From assembly GCF_016086655.4 (NCBI RefSeq), contig NC_052138.2, forward strand, positions 29,461,403 through 29,525,402: a stretch of 64,000 nucleotides of DNA, read 5' to 3'. The position numbers and the translations under genes are program-made. Shown here piece by piece: positions 11,401 through 22,450 of this stretch. The stretch is from Lepeophtheirus salmonis. Its lineage: Eukaryota; Arthropoda; Copepoda; Siphonostomatoida; Caligidae. The notes beneath the pieces are model-generated. The model ran no database searches, was not told where the DNA came from, and saw only the letters and a program-made list of their open reading frames with translations. Within the stretch, counting starts at the first letter, position 1, and each line of letters starts with the position of its first letter.

Positions 11401-12218
11401 TATAATATAAATGGGATTTAGCATGAGCGTGTGTAGGGTGAGATCGACATATTAAAGAAAAGAAGGGAGGTCCTATATTTAGGGCGGTTTATCCTAAGTA
11501 TTTTTTAGTGTGTAAGATTTTTTGTTGTTGTCAACTCATATAATGTTTCACTTCACTTTTAAACTACCCCCTGTTCCCCCATGGTTATTTTCTTAATACT
11601 CCCTACATTCCCTGTTTTATTAATTAACCCTTTGCAAAAAAATAAAGTAAAAAAAAGGCCAGACCCTATTTTCCTTTTTTTTACGTAAAAAAACATATTT
11701 TCCGTAATTTGTACTAATTTAGGAAAAATTAAATCTTTTTTCAAAACGAAAGAGGTTGATTTAAGTGTTTTTTCAAATTTCTATTCCTTTTTCTTGATGA
11801 CGTCAATTATCCAGTCTTGACATATTATTCTTGTCTACGTGGTCTTGAAATGACCACCTACCTAACAAGGATAGACTAGGCTCCATGCCTTATCCCTCTT
11901 CTTTATCTACCTAACTGTTTTGTGAATGTCTGCTGATGATACCACATAAAATGATATTGGAGTACTACCACATTTAAAATAGCATTATACTAAACTACTA
12001 TTGGAACACATGCATGAAGTTTCACTACATCCTACAAAATTGACCCACTTATGACAAATATTAGACTCCAAACAAAATTTGCCTGCATTTAAAAAAAAGG
12101 AATACAAAAATTTGGTTCTGAAATGTCTGAGTTTGGCCATACTCCATAGAAAAATCCTGCAAATCCTCCTGAAATGGACTGTCAATTGCTAAAGTTGTAT
12201 GAAATATATAAGAAAGAC
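8456..12218. other. Long intergenic region with simple repeats
   Basis: No gene is supported. It holds a short AC microsatellite at 8587-8599, a perfect 10-bp inverted repeat at 9368-9391 (AAAAACGGTT, 4-nt loop, AACCGTTTTT) and a C-rich run near 11148-11156. Frames of 60-77 codons at 8814, 9972, 11559 and 11985-12294 have low-complexity or hydrophobic translations typical of chance in AT-rich DNA. Confidence 0.5.
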
Positions 12219-12810
12219 CAAAAATTACATGGTAACCCTGACAATATTTATAAGGAGAGAAGCTTAGACGTTTTATTAGATTAGTTGCAATCAACTATGA
12301 GCGGCATTAGGAAATATGTAAATAAAAGCAATCCTACTTTGTATCTAGAAGCAAGTACATATGCAGGAATCAAGGGCGGTGAAAATATTTTTTTGGGGAA
12401 AAAAAAATTAAGTTAAAATTTGATCAGTTTGAATACTTGATCTCTTTATTTTTGGAAATATATCATTAAAAGTTTTTGTCTCATAATTTTTCAAATATAA
12501 CTTTTTCAATAAAACGATAATTTTGAGCTAATAATCGTATAAATTCCAGGTTTTTTTTTTTTTTTTTTTTGGGAGGGGGGGTGTATAACACTTCCAACCC
12601 ACACCTTGTTGACGCCCCTGGGAATTACTCCCGTGCTGATTCTCAATTCTTGTCAGATTCCAAGAAGGAGTTGCACTTATAACTACTCAACAAATCATCA
12701 TTGCTCAAACTTTATACGGAGATGTTCCCTCCTCAAGAATTAAAAAATAGTTATTACAGGTTGGAAAATAAAAAAAACTGTTCCAATAGCCAGCTACAAA
12801 AATATTGCAT
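12219..12810 (+). repeat. Dispersed repeat R1 (copy interrupted by a P1 insertion)
   Basis: R1 begins with ACATGGTAACCCTGACAAT and continues through an AGAAGCTTAGACGTTTTATT-like block and a CTTATAACTCCTGA-like block to a CTCCTCAAGAATT block. Related copies in this window lie at 19759-20095, 40570-40795, 59890-60130 and 61298-61440, with fragments at 14118-14200 (minus), 53050-53160 (minus) and 58592-58665. Here R1 is split by a 250-bp poly-G element at 12371-12620. No coding frame is conserved, so R1 looks like a non-autonomous interspersed repeat of unknown class. Confidence 0.6.
12371..12620. mobile_element. P1 poly-G element inserted in R1, with 5-bp duplication
   Basis: The left end is CAAGGGCGGTG and the right end GACGCCCCTG, an inverted pair with the family consensus CAGGGGCGTC. 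The sequence GGAAT lies on both sides (12366-12370 and 12621-12625). Removing the element restores the R1 sequence as seen in the uninterrupted copy near 19905. The interior is A/T-rich and ends with poly-T/poly-G. Confidence 0.6.
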
Positions 12811-14117
12811 GCGTTTTAGCTCCTATTTTCTACAAATCTATGAATAGTTCTAAAGGATTCTAATAAAATGTTGATTAAATATATCAATTATTAATACACT
12901 ATTTTATGTATAACTTGATATATTTACGTTTGGGAGGCATGAAATTTTGCTTTAATGTACAAAATATATATGTAAATGTTAAGTTTTTCAAGATTCTTGA
13001 AAAATTTCTCATTCCTTTTGGTTTATAATGCAATCATCATCATTCAATTAAAACAATTGATACCCAAAATTTTACTGGATAATTTTTGACTGCATTATTT
13101 GTTTGAAAAAATATTTGATTTTTTTTTAACAAAAAGTGTTTATTTAAGAATCCTACCATAAGTCACTTTCTCACAAAATTGCAAGAAAAAAAAAATGAGT
13201 ATCTTACAAATAAAAATAATGAAATGTCAAAACCATTCATGTCAACTTCTTCAATTTTAAAAATTGCAATATATCAACCAGAATTTGGGTCGATTCAGCA
13301 CAACACTTTTAATAGGTATGCTATGTAATATTTATAGGTAGCTTTTTAATTAAATCTGCTATGTCTAATGGCATTTTTTTTACAATTAGTCATGTCTTAA
13401 TAAGACTGATGTATCCATTTTAAACATGGTTTATATATGCTAAGGAATAGCGGACCTAGCTAACATTGCTGTTTAATTGAAAAAATAAAATAGATAATGC
13501 GCTGTGAGTAATAGGTTAAAAAAATCAATATTTAACTCAAATTCCGTTTAAAACAAAGAAACTTATCTAAGAACACAATAGTATTAATAATTTTTCAAAG
13601 TTAATATATCTACTTCTGTAAAAAAGTTATGAAGAAATCATTAATGATATCTTCTTGTAATGGGATATAATTAATGAAGACGACAACATTTTCCAAAAAA
13701 ACTACAAATTAAAAAAATTTCGGGGCATGAGCAACTTTTAAACCTTTTCAAAATTTGTTAAATTCATATTTTTAATATTTTGAGAGCTCAAAATTTCTGA
13801 AATAAAAGTTAAAATGGACTAGTCTAATGTGTGTATACTTAACTAAGACTAACTTACTTTTTGGTAAGCTCAATAAGAGTAAAAATTAATTATTTTTAAT
13901 AATTTATCAAATAACGTTTTTCTCAGAAAATGATGATCTATTATTTTTCTTCACCAAACTTTTTGAAGTTCTTCTTTTTGAAAGAATTTCATTTTATGAT
14001 GGTTTTTTACAAGACAAATATTTCCTAATGTAAATATTTCTATTTCTTTGACGTAAGTAGAATTGAAGCACGACATCATATCAATCATTACCAATATCCT
14101 TGGTCCTTTTCTTTCGC
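12811..14117. other. Intergenic AT-rich sequence
   Basis: No recognisable coding or repeat boundary. It is poly-A/poly-T rich throughout. Confidence 0.55.
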
Positions 14118-14200
14118 TACTGTTGTAGCTGATCTACTCTTCTCTAAAATATTCTTCAAATTATCAGGGTTACCATGTTGATTTTCGGTTTTTTATATTA
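14118..14200 (-). repeat. R1 5'-end fragment
   Basis: Reversed, this reads AACATGGTAACCCTGATAAT followed by TTGAAGAATATTTTAGAGAAGAG, matching the start of the other R1 copies. Confidence 0.5.
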
Positions 14201-14723
14201 CATATTAATGAAATCACGCAGCCGTTTTACATATAGCGTATATACAAGTTATATTGTGTATAGTACACCCTGATATATACCATATACCTATACAGTTTAA
14301 AGAAAAAAAAGATGTATAATATATAGGGAGCACTATATAATATTGTTCTCTGATGTTTGTATATCATAAATTCATATACATCGACAGTATGTGTTCAGAG
14401 TTGTATGAAATACTGGTATATAAGAATGAATGAAATTTTCCAGGAGTTTTGTTCAACTCCTATTCAAATAGAAAATTGAAATTATATACTTTTAATAAAA
14501 TTGGAAAATATGAATTTGACTCTAAATGAGGTTTAGCAACGAGCTAAAGTATGCCTTTGCTCATCAAATCATAATTTAAAAAAATATCATTTTATTCTTG
14601 AGGAGAGAATGTGCCCGTTTTGAGTAACTAAATGTGAGTATGTTTATGAAAAAGGGAAATAAATACCAAGGTATTTTGTTACGTTCTCAATTTTAAAAGT
14701 AAAATTTGTATGTTTGTCGACAT

Positions 14724-15060
14724 TTAATAACCCCGGGCAATGCTGGGTTTTACCTCTAGACCAGGGATTCTCAACCTTTTTTTAGTGATGTACGTACCAC
14801 TTGTAAAAGAATGTAAACGTTTTCAAAAATTAAATTTTTGAAAAAAATTTAGAAAATCCATAGCTTTTCACAAAAAATTAAATTAAATTTCAAAGAATAC
14901 ATTTTTTGGAAAAAAAAAAATCAAATATTACATTTTTTGTAAAAAAACAACAAAATCCTTAATTTGAGGGGGGCTATAGCTTGCGGACGCCCCTGAGTTA
15001 TGTACCACTTGTAAAATATTATTTCAAAATCTCAAGTACATTTGGAGTGCCTTCAAATGT
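14724..15060 (+). repeat. Composite repeat unit A (tandem with unit B)
   Basis: It begins CATTTAATAACCCCGGGCAA, runs through CTCTAGAC and a hAT-like start CAGGGATTCTCAACC, then an A/T-rich block, then the P1 terminus GCGGACGCCCCTG (14983-14995). Unit B repeats the whole order 560 bp downstream. A copy of ACCACTTGTAAAA lies on each side of the A/T-rich/P1 part. Confidence 0.6.
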
Positions 15061-15102
15061 ATTTGAGATTTTGGTTCATAAATGGTCCATAAGTGGAACC
15101 AT

Positions 15103-15290
15103 TTATGGTTCTCCAAACAAGGACCCTGTCGAGGAGTCCAGGATTATTAACTTTGCAATCTCAACATTGTTAAGTCTGGCTATGATTGCAACTAGGACAC
15201 TCTGCCTTTTCCACGCTTGTAGAATTAATACTTCGTTGATAGAAGTTATTTTTATAACTGAAGCCAAACAGTTATAATTAGCATTTAATA
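15103..15290 (-). pseudogene. Cysteine-rich coding relic, copy A (frameshifted)
   Basis: Reversed, this segment matches 16325-16492 over about 150 nt with most bases identical. Both read CLASVI...SINEV, then a VEK(A/E)ECP-type stretch, then QxCWDCKVNNPGQG-like residues across frames. Copy A has a frameshift and a stop in the middle. The family is not recognised. It lies between the two tandem composite units. Confidence 0.45.
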
Positions 15291-15640
15291 ACTCCGGGCA
15301 ATGTTGGGTTCTAACTTTAGTACAGGGATTCTCAACCCTTTTTTTTAGTGATGTACGTACCACTTGTAAAAGAAATCAAAAAAATTTCAATTTTTTGAAA
15401 AATATTTTCAAAAGTTGAATTTTTTGAACAAAATTTAAAAATCCATAGCAAAAACATAAATCAAATATTACATTTTTTGTAGGAAAAAAAAATCAAAAAA
15501 CAATGAAAATCCTTAATTGGGGGAGTGGCTATAGTTTGTGGACGCCCCTGAGTTATGTAACACTTGTAAATTATCATCTTAAAATAAGTACATTTGGAGT
15601 GCCTCCAACATTCTCAAAGGGTACACGTACCCCCATTTAT
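15284..15640 (+). repeat. Composite repeat unit B
   Basis: It matches unit A in order: CATTTAATAACTCCGGGCAA, then CAGGGATTCTCAACCC, then ATGTACGTACCACTTGTAAA, the A/T block, GACGCCCCTG at 15541-15550 and AGTACATTTGGAGTGCCT. It then extends into CAAAGGGTACACGTACCCCC and a TCTAG-containing flank, which looks like the other terminus of the hAT-like element. Confidence 0.6.
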
Positions 15641-15858
15641 GAACTACTTCTCTAGCATATAAATATTTCAGGAGATTAATGTATTTTTGTAGTGTGAGGC
15701 CAAGTGATTCTCCCATTCAATAGGCATGATTAATTAATATCTTTATGTTGAAAGTTTTTATTACCTAGAACTTTATTAATAGTGAGTTGTATAGTATTAA
15801 TAAGGATGAAGATTTAATTGTCAACTATAAAAAAGTGATTATGATCTTGCAAAGTATA

Positions 15859-16078
15859 CAAGGGCGCCCGTGGGATTATATATATATATTATTTTTTTTT
15901 GAGGAGGGGTAGAGGGCTTGGTTTTTTTCAAGATAAAATAACTATGATTTTTGCTCGCCCCACTGCATAATTTGATTGAATGATCTTTATTTTTTGGAAA
16001 AGAATCATCAGTAAATGTAATTCTTCAAAATCAAAGTCAAGGGGGGGGGGCTAGAGTCCTTCCAGTCCGAGCCTGTTA
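15859..16078. mobile_element. P1 poly-G element copy
   Basis: The left end is CAAGGGCGCCCGTGG. The interior shares GATCTTTATTTTTTGGAAAA with the copy at 12.4 kb, and the right part is a run of nine or more G followed by CTAGAGTCCTTCCAGTCC. Non-coding. Confidence 0.5.
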
Positions 16079-16324
16079 TATCTATTGGCACATTGTATTT
16101 ACTAAGATGATTTTGCTCCGGATGAGTAGATTTCGCAATAAGAGTTATTATTCGAATGGAATTATCTTAACCTGATAAAAATATAGGAGATTCCCATGTT
16201 TATAATACTACTGCCTGCACGTGATATTATATTAAATACATACGGCATGCGGCTGTTGTTTAACAAATAACTTTGAGCGCATGCGACAACTACGTATGCA
16301 CAAGTAGAACGTTGTTTGTTGTGT

Positions 16325-16492
16325 TGTCAACTAACAAGAAGTGTTTGGCGTCAGTTATAACAATGTCTATCAACGAAGTAGGTATTAATTCTAAAAGAGT
16401 GGAAAAAGAAGAATGTCCTTGTTGCAATCCTTGCCAGACGAGACAATGTTGGGATTGCAAAGTTAATAATCCAGGACAGGGCCTTTAGCTGG
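16325..16492 (+). pseudogene. Cysteine-rich coding relic, copy B
   Basis: The plus-strand frame (from 16273) reads ...KKCLASVITMSINEV..., then ECPCCNPCQTRQCWDCK and VNNPGQGL before a stop at 16488. The spacing C-x-C-C-x2-C-x4-C-x2-C resembles a small zinc-binding knuckle. It is an inverted homologue of 15103-15290. I do not recognise the parent protein. A transposon-encoded zinc-binding tail is possible but unproven. Confidence 0.45.
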
Positions 16493-16830
16493 AGAGTCAA
16501 TAGATGATTATGAGTCTACTCCATGCCACACTGCAATGAAAATGTTGACTTGGTTGTCAGTATATTTTTAACTCTGTTGGACCCAGTGTTTTAATTCTAA
16601 GCTCACTGAACCTCAACTTCCTGTACTTCTTTGTGTGCTGCACAGTTGATCGACAAACCAACATATTCTCTTCCAACACAAAGTACAAGCCCATGTCCAG
16701 GATTTGATAGGAATTAAAAAATCTGCCAAAGGAGATTATCATTATGACCAGCTCCCGTTTTTAAATTTTTATTATGTTCATTTGATTTGTCAGATGGAGT
16801 TATACTTAATAAATTTAAGTAAACATTATA

Positions 16831-17729
16831 AAGAGTGATTCAAAACGAGCAGTTTTTTCCAGTAGGGATTTTTTGACAGGCGCACGCGAGTTTTGTCAAA
16901 TTCATACGTCATTTTACCTAAGTAATGTTTTACAATTCTTCATGGGAAGATATACGCCACAACAACGTGTACAAATTGTTCCATTGTACTATGAAAATCA
17001 GCGTTCTGTGAAAGAAGTTTTTCGCAAATTACGCCCAACTTATGGTCCACATCATCGGCCTTCAGAATCCAAAATTCGCAGAATAATCGATAAATTTGAA
17101 GGGGTAGCAACTTGCTGGGATGTCCTGTCGTCTGGTAGCCCATGTACAGCTTGCAGCGTAGAAAATATCTTACACAGAGTGTAGCCGAAGATCGTGAAGA
17201 ATCGATTTGCTACCTTAGCCATACTTTTAATAGACTTTTTGATACCTCAAATTGAAGCACATAGTCTCCACGATAATCGGTTCCAACAAGACGGGACCAC
17301 TTGCCACACAGCACACGCGTAACAATGGACTTTTTGGGTCATCATTTTGGTGAGCAATTAATTTCACATTTTGGCCCGGTGAATTGGTCACCAAGATCGT
17401 GTGATATCACACCTTTGGACTTTTTTCTTTGGGCTACGTAAAAGCAAAAGTCTATGTGGATAAACCAGCGACGATTGAAGCATTGGAAGCAAATATTGAG
17501 CGAGTTATTCGTGAGATTCTAGTCACAATGTTCGAACGCGTCATCGAAAATTGGCGCAAAAGAATGGACCATTTAAAGACCAGTTGCAGCCAACATATGA
17601 AGGGGATTATTTTCTAGAAATATTTGTAAAGGATTGTTCTTTTGGTTCTGAATAAAGTTCTGACTGTAATATAATATTTTTTATGTTTTATTTCTACAAT
17701 CCAAAAACCGCTCGTTTTGAATCACCCTT
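16831..17729 (+). mobile_element. Mariner-like element, internally deleted (899 bp, copy 1)
   Basis: The left end AAGAGTGATTCAAAACGAGC and the reversed right end AAGGGTGATTCAAAACGAGC differ at one base. Both ends abut TA (16829-16830 and 17730-17731). An intact mariner is about 1.3 kb, so roughly 0.4 kb is missing from the middle. A second copy with the same ends is at 36258-37158. Confidence 0.9.
16942..17617 (+). pseudogene. Mariner transposase, central deletion and frameshifts (copy 1)
   Basis: The N-terminus starts MGRYTPQQRVQIV and continues with the first helix-turn-helix (RSVKEVFRKLRPTYGPHHRPS). The frame breaks near 17150. The sequence then resumes with ...FQQDGTTCHTA (second catalytic Asp), then DITPLDFF (third catalytic Asp) and a C-terminal tail ending HMKGIIF at 17617. 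The part with the first catalytic Asp is deleted. The junction follows the EDREES codons and retains a VKNRFATLAILLIDFLIPQIE-like stretch, which differs from the junction in the 36-kb copy. Inactive. Confidence 0.85.
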
Positions 17730-17731
17730 TA

Positions 17732-18945
17732 GTATTAGGTTTACTCCGTCTGACCTTGGAATACTATTTTAAGTTCTATGCATTAAGTATATTACCTAAT
17801 GACCGAGACGCCAACCTACACAGATTAAGTTCAATAGTTGTCATTGAGCTACGTCCTCCTTCAACACAAAATCAGAGCTCAAATGTCATCTCCGAGAAGA
17901 ATTTAGTTGAATACTAATAATTTTTTCTTGATTCAACCTTCAATTGCCATTGGTTTTTATTAAAATTGTAAAAACTGTCAGTAAAAAATCATGTTTGTTT
18001 TTGAATTTGATATTTTAGAGCCTATATAATTGAAAGTCAATTCGTTACAATTTATGGTGGATTTATAGCAGGTGAAGACATTCAAATTTGGGAGACTGAA
18101 TTATTAGTAAGCTTACTCAAAATCCTTGGAATGTTTATCCATGCGAAATAAATTGATGTTTATTTATTTAGGTACATATTATAGTCTCAACCATCTGTCT
18201 AAAAAATAAACGACATGATACATTGATATTTTATATATCTCGTTCTATTTTTAGTCAAAGACAATTAGAGATATAGATATTCCGAATAAAAGGATAGGCA
18301 TATTGTAATTTAAAAGCTCCTGATTCTAATCAGTTGTCAAGTGGTTAAAGAATGAGTTTCATATTGGGATATAAGTTTGAAGAGTGATGCATAAAATATG
18401 TCCTGCCCGTATGTAAAAATAAAATAAGATGTAAATGAATGTGGTGTTCCCATCTCAAGAATGAAAGAATAAAAATAAGAGTTGGAGAAAAAAAATATAT
18501 ATTACATATATTCGGATGACTAATGAGTATTTGAGTCTTAAGAGGACTCACTAAAAAAGTACGTCATTTTTTTTTGAAGGCGTGTTTCCTCTTTCCTCTA
18601 TAGATCCTCGTCCATTCTTTTCCTTTTCTCCAATATATCATTCAGTATAAACTATGCATATAATACATATATGACGTAGTATCGATCAACGTGACGTCAC
18701 GAAGCAGGAATCTTGTTAATTTATTTAATACAATAATAACTAAATAGAGCCATCTCGAATCTCTACAGAACTCCCTGGTCCGTCGTTAAGCTTTATACGA
18801 ACTCAGCAAAAGTTATCCTCCCTAAAAGCGTCTAAAATGGAGATGAACTTCCCTATGAGTTTATTCAGCACTATAGGTATGTTGGAATTGCTAAGACCTG
18901 TCCACGTAAAGCCTTAGTAAAACTGTAATTATTACTGTTTTTCGT
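17732..18945. other. Intergenic sequence
   Basis: No supported gene. A TGACGTCA palindrome lies near 18692, but isolated CRE-like octamers occur by chance and I do not call it regulatory. Confidence 0.5.
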
Positions 18946-19272
18946 TTAAAGTAGTTTTTTATGGCTGGTAGAAGACAATACTAGCCACTCATCTAATGAG
19001 ATTGGAGTCCCATACGCTTCTAGCAGCAACCCGGAGTCCAAAGCTACAAAGTGGGAGACTCTTAGACAATTATAAAATAGATGGCTCGAGGTTTCGATTG
19101 CTGAACTGCAAAAGGAGTGCATCCTGTTCTCTTTATCCCCCTCGGATTTATAAGTGAAAATAAATGAGGCTGCAATTCGATAGGGAAACCCTTTTTCTCT
19201 AAAAGACGTGAAGGGATTATTAACAAGTAACCTGGAGTTCATCAGAACCTCCTTTGCTAGTTCACGACCCAA
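18946..19272 (-). pseudogene. Non-LTR retrotransposon (LINE) tail fragment
   Basis: The minus-strand frame of about 108 codons includes HSFCSSAIETSSHLFYNCLR. This fits the C-x2-C-x-E-T-x2-H-L-F-x2-C pattern of the zinc-binding region after the reverse transcriptase of many LINEs, with the first Cys replaced by Ser/His. A tryptophan-containing stretch (SLDEWLVL) follows, as in that family. No reverse-transcriptase core is present upstream, and the frame is blocked by a stop a few codons above. This is a truncated relic. Confidence 0.55.
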
Positions 19273-19758
19273 GCTAAAAATTTCATTTTAACAAAACAGC
19301 GTTCGTATTTGATTAAAATCTTAACATGTACTATAAATGCCTGTGTATTATGACTACACATAAAAGAATAATAATAAAAACGAGTAGAAGCAGTACTCTT
19401 GTAATACAAGGACACGCCTGCAATATTTCATTAATACGTCAATATTATTTTTTCTGATATCAAAAATATGTACATCATTATATCAGAGAGCACTATGTAC
19501 ACGTTCGATGCTATATGCACACGCCTGTAATATTTCATGAATACAACTACATTGATATTTCTTATATCAAAATATGTTTATGATATACATCACGGAGCAA
19601 TAGATACAGTGTACTCGGTGACTCTTTTTCATTTATTCATACAGACAGACTGGCAGAAAGACAAACTTTACTTTATCATTATAGACTACTACAATTTGAA
19701 TGCTCTGGACAACTACAACGGCGTCCACTTCTTATTCACATTAGTACTCTATGTGTTT

Positions 19759-20095
19759 GATATCTATGGGCAATCCTGACAATTTGAAAATTGTCTGAGA
19801 AGTTAGCAGGTTAGCAGTCATGGCGTTTAATTGGCTGCAAGCAGCCGTGAGAGGAAGGAAATAAACACACAAATCCACTCCGTATATAGCAAGGGCATAA
19901 AGGCATGAATTAGTCCAATGTTGATCCTCAATTATAATCCAAGTCCAAAAAGGACTTATAACTCTCGAGCAAACTCTCATTATTATTTGTCTTTGATGCG
20001 CATATACGCTAGTTATTACCCTATACTTGGGGGTTTTGTCTTCAAGAATTAAAAAAAAAAAAAAATCATTGGTAAATAAAAAACCCCTTTCAGAT
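19759..20095 (+). repeat. Dispersed repeat R1 (uninterrupted copy)
   Basis: It contains CAATCCTGACAATTTGAAAA, GCAGTCATGGCGTTTAATTG, GCAGCCGTGAGAGGAAG, GTTGATCCTCAATTATAATC, GGACTTATAACTCTCGAGC and CTTCAAGAATTAAAAA in order. It serves as the empty site for the P1 insertion in the R1 copy at 12.2 kb. Confidence 0.6.
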
Positions 20096-20779
20096 TGATA
20101 ACTAGAAAAGTCCCCTCCCGCAATCTAAGACAAAATGTATACATCTCTGAGTATTAAGTATAAAAACTAAATTGATCCATATATATATAAGAAAAAGCAA
20201 AACATAGCTTAATAAATGTATCGAAATAAGAAAAATGTCAGGGATTAAGTTAATCTTTGATACAAATATCTGTTGTTGTTTAAATTTAAAAAAAAAGTTT
20301 TTCTCTTAAATTATACTCTGATTTATGTATTAAAAAACTTGAGTAATGTATTAAAAAAATTTTTTTTTAACTTTTAATGATATGATATAATACAAACTAC
20401 TTTTTTAATAAGCTTAAAAAATAGGTAAAAGGGACTCTGGGTACTCAAAATACTCTTTATTTTTAATAGTTGGTAAGTTTGACTCAGACACGAAAGAAAT
20501 TAGCATTATATGAACAGAGTGTGGACCTAAAACTTACAGTAGTATGCCAAAATTACGAAAAACGATGGAATGAAGAAAATACAACTCAAAACCGATTTGT
20601 GAACTGTTTAAATACATACTACATTTATTATTTCATATGTCCTCCTTAAGAAGCAATAACAGGCTTGAATTGTAGGCGAACAGATTGGTAGCTCTTGGTG
20701 GCTTTAGTGAAAGAAAAATGTCTTAGGATGTACAATTAGTGACGACAGGGATGCAATCGGCCTGTTAGTTAAACATTTG
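20096..20779. other. Intergenic sequence
   Basis: AT-rich with poly-T/poly-A tracts around 20290-20370. No coding sequence is supported before the retrotransposon relic. Confidence 0.5.
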
Positions 20780-22115
20780 TCTTCATATAGTAAACTTGGG
20801 AGATATGTTGCGTGGATCATAGGTTTTATTCAGTGGAAACTTAGAAGGCAACTAGTTGATAGCCCATTGACGGCATTGGAAAGACAAAAGGCAACGATTT
20901 TCCTAGTTCGACATCCACAAATACAATTTTTTCCAGTTAAATAAAAGTTGGCGAAGACTGGAAATTTCTACCGTACACGGAACAAAATTACTTCATTCGA
21001 TATAATTTGGGATGATGACAAAAAAGTTATGCTTGTCGATGGAAGATTAAAAGCTGCTCATTATTTTCCTTTTAATGCTAAGCGTCCGTTAAACTTATCG
21101 AATAAGATTAATCCACAACATCACATCAACAGTATAAAATGTCGTACTGTTCTATGACTCCGATTCTTCAAAAGATGGACAATTTATCGGAATGTAGGAC
21201 TTCTTTGGAACCAGCTTTTTCTCGGTTGATTTTGCGGGCCCAATTCTAACATAGAGCACCAATAGGCGTTCTGTCACTAAAAAAAACAACATACATATGT
21301 CTGTTTGCAGATATTGCCGTTAAGGCTGTTCCTGTTGAGTTGTCAAGATCACTGAGTGCAGAAGACTTTTTGATTGCTTTTGCAGATTTATCTGTCGTAG
21401 GGATATTCCTAAAGTGTAGAAATAATTGTAGAAATTTTGTACGATGCTCAAATATACTTACAAATTTTATGAAGTCTGAAAAAGATAAATTAATAAAATG
21501 GGGTACTGAATGCAAGTTTATTCTTCTCAGGGCTTCCAATCCAGACGGGGCTTGGAAGTCTATGATTAATTGACGAAAATCATATTTTACAGGTAATTTA
21601 GGAATGTAAAGCTATCGCATGAGCAGTTAGATACATGCCTAATAGAGATTGAGTGTGTTATGAATAGTATACCCCTTGTGTCTTTATCTTCCGATTTTGA
21701 CCCCCTTAATTGCTAGGGATTCAAGATTGTTGATTTTCCAGATAGTTTTGAACAAGAAATCAACACTCCTAATAATTGATGGAGAAAAATAAAACGTTGC
21801 TCCAATCTATTCGGAAACGAAGGATGAGAGACTATATTCAAGATCAGCAGAAATCCACAAATAAATCTTGGAATAGATGATGTAGTGGTAGTAGTGGATG
21901 AAGTATTAGGGCAACCAGAGTGGCCTCTAGGGATAGTTATTGATGTTAATGAGGGTAGAAATGGTCCTGTTAGAAACGATCTTATCGGAGTCTCTAATGG
22001 TTGAACATTTAATAAGCCAGAATGCAAGGTCGCATTGGTTATGTCTTCCGAATGAATATTGGTTGATGAATTGGTAATTAACATTTATATCATAATTAAG
22101 CTATTCCTAGGAGGG
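20780..22115 (+). pseudogene. BEL/Pao retrotransposon integrase region, decayed
   Basis: Successive plus-strand frames follow the 3' half of a BEL/Pao pol gene. First comes YSKLGRYVAWIIGF and an ALERQKATIFLVRHPQ linker. Then IWDDDKKVMLVDGRLKAAHY precedes the H-H zinc region (INPQHHINSIK). Then the integrase core appears as TYICLFADIAVKAVPVEL, LSAEDFLIAF, RNFVRCSNIL, WGTECKFI and GAWKSM. In intact elements these surround the catalytic D-D-E, and here the aspartate before the NFV motif is lost. The C-terminal part near 21870-21960 reads EVLGQPEWPLGIVIDVNEG, typical of this family. Multiple stops and frameshifts make it inactive. The 5' two thirds are absent. Confidence 0.75.
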
Positions 22116-22258
22116 GGGAGTGTTAATTTGCAATTTTTTTTGTAACCCTACACAAATTTGTATTTTCCTTAAAATATTGTGTTGTTTTTTGCGTCTTTAG
22201 AATCATTGTTATTATGTAAGAGATGCAATATAGACACGTGTTTTCGAGTAAAATGAAG
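22110..22258 (+). other. Polypurine tract and candidate start of a 3' LTR
   Basis: AGGAGGGGGGAG (22109-22120) is followed directly by TGTTAATTTGC, the arrangement expected of a polypurine tract and the TG start of a 3' LTR. It lies just past the integrase relic. I cannot find the LTR's other end or a 5' LTR. A P1 terminus begins at 22260 and may interrupt it. Confidence 0.45.
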
Positions 22259-22259
22259 G

Positions 22260-22450
22260 CAGGGGCGTCTGCAGGGGATTGGCTAGAGGGGCTGTAGCCC
22301 CCCCCCCAATTTAAGGAATATTTCCATTTTACTAGTACATTTTTTCGTCATTCGGCCAAATTATTTAAAATATGATATTTGAATTTTTTTCAAGAAAATT
22401 TGTTCTTGAGTGAAAAGCTATGGATTTTTGAATTTTAATTTATAACCAAA
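22260..22450. mobile_element. P1 poly-G element end
   Basis: It starts CAGGGGCGTCTGCAGGGG and continues GGCTAGAGGGGCTGTAGCCC with a run of C, then an A/T-rich block. This is the inverse orientation of the copies at 15 and 52 kb. The right boundary is unclear. Confidence 0.5.

Noticed and set aside
11797..11806. TGACGTCA palindrome as a CRE-type regulatory site (also near 18692)
   Set aside because: Single octamer with no gene next to it; expected by chance in 64 kb.
18345..18560. AAGTGGTTAAAG near 18340 as a tRNA A-box
   Set aside because: No B-box at the right spacing and no acceptor pairing.
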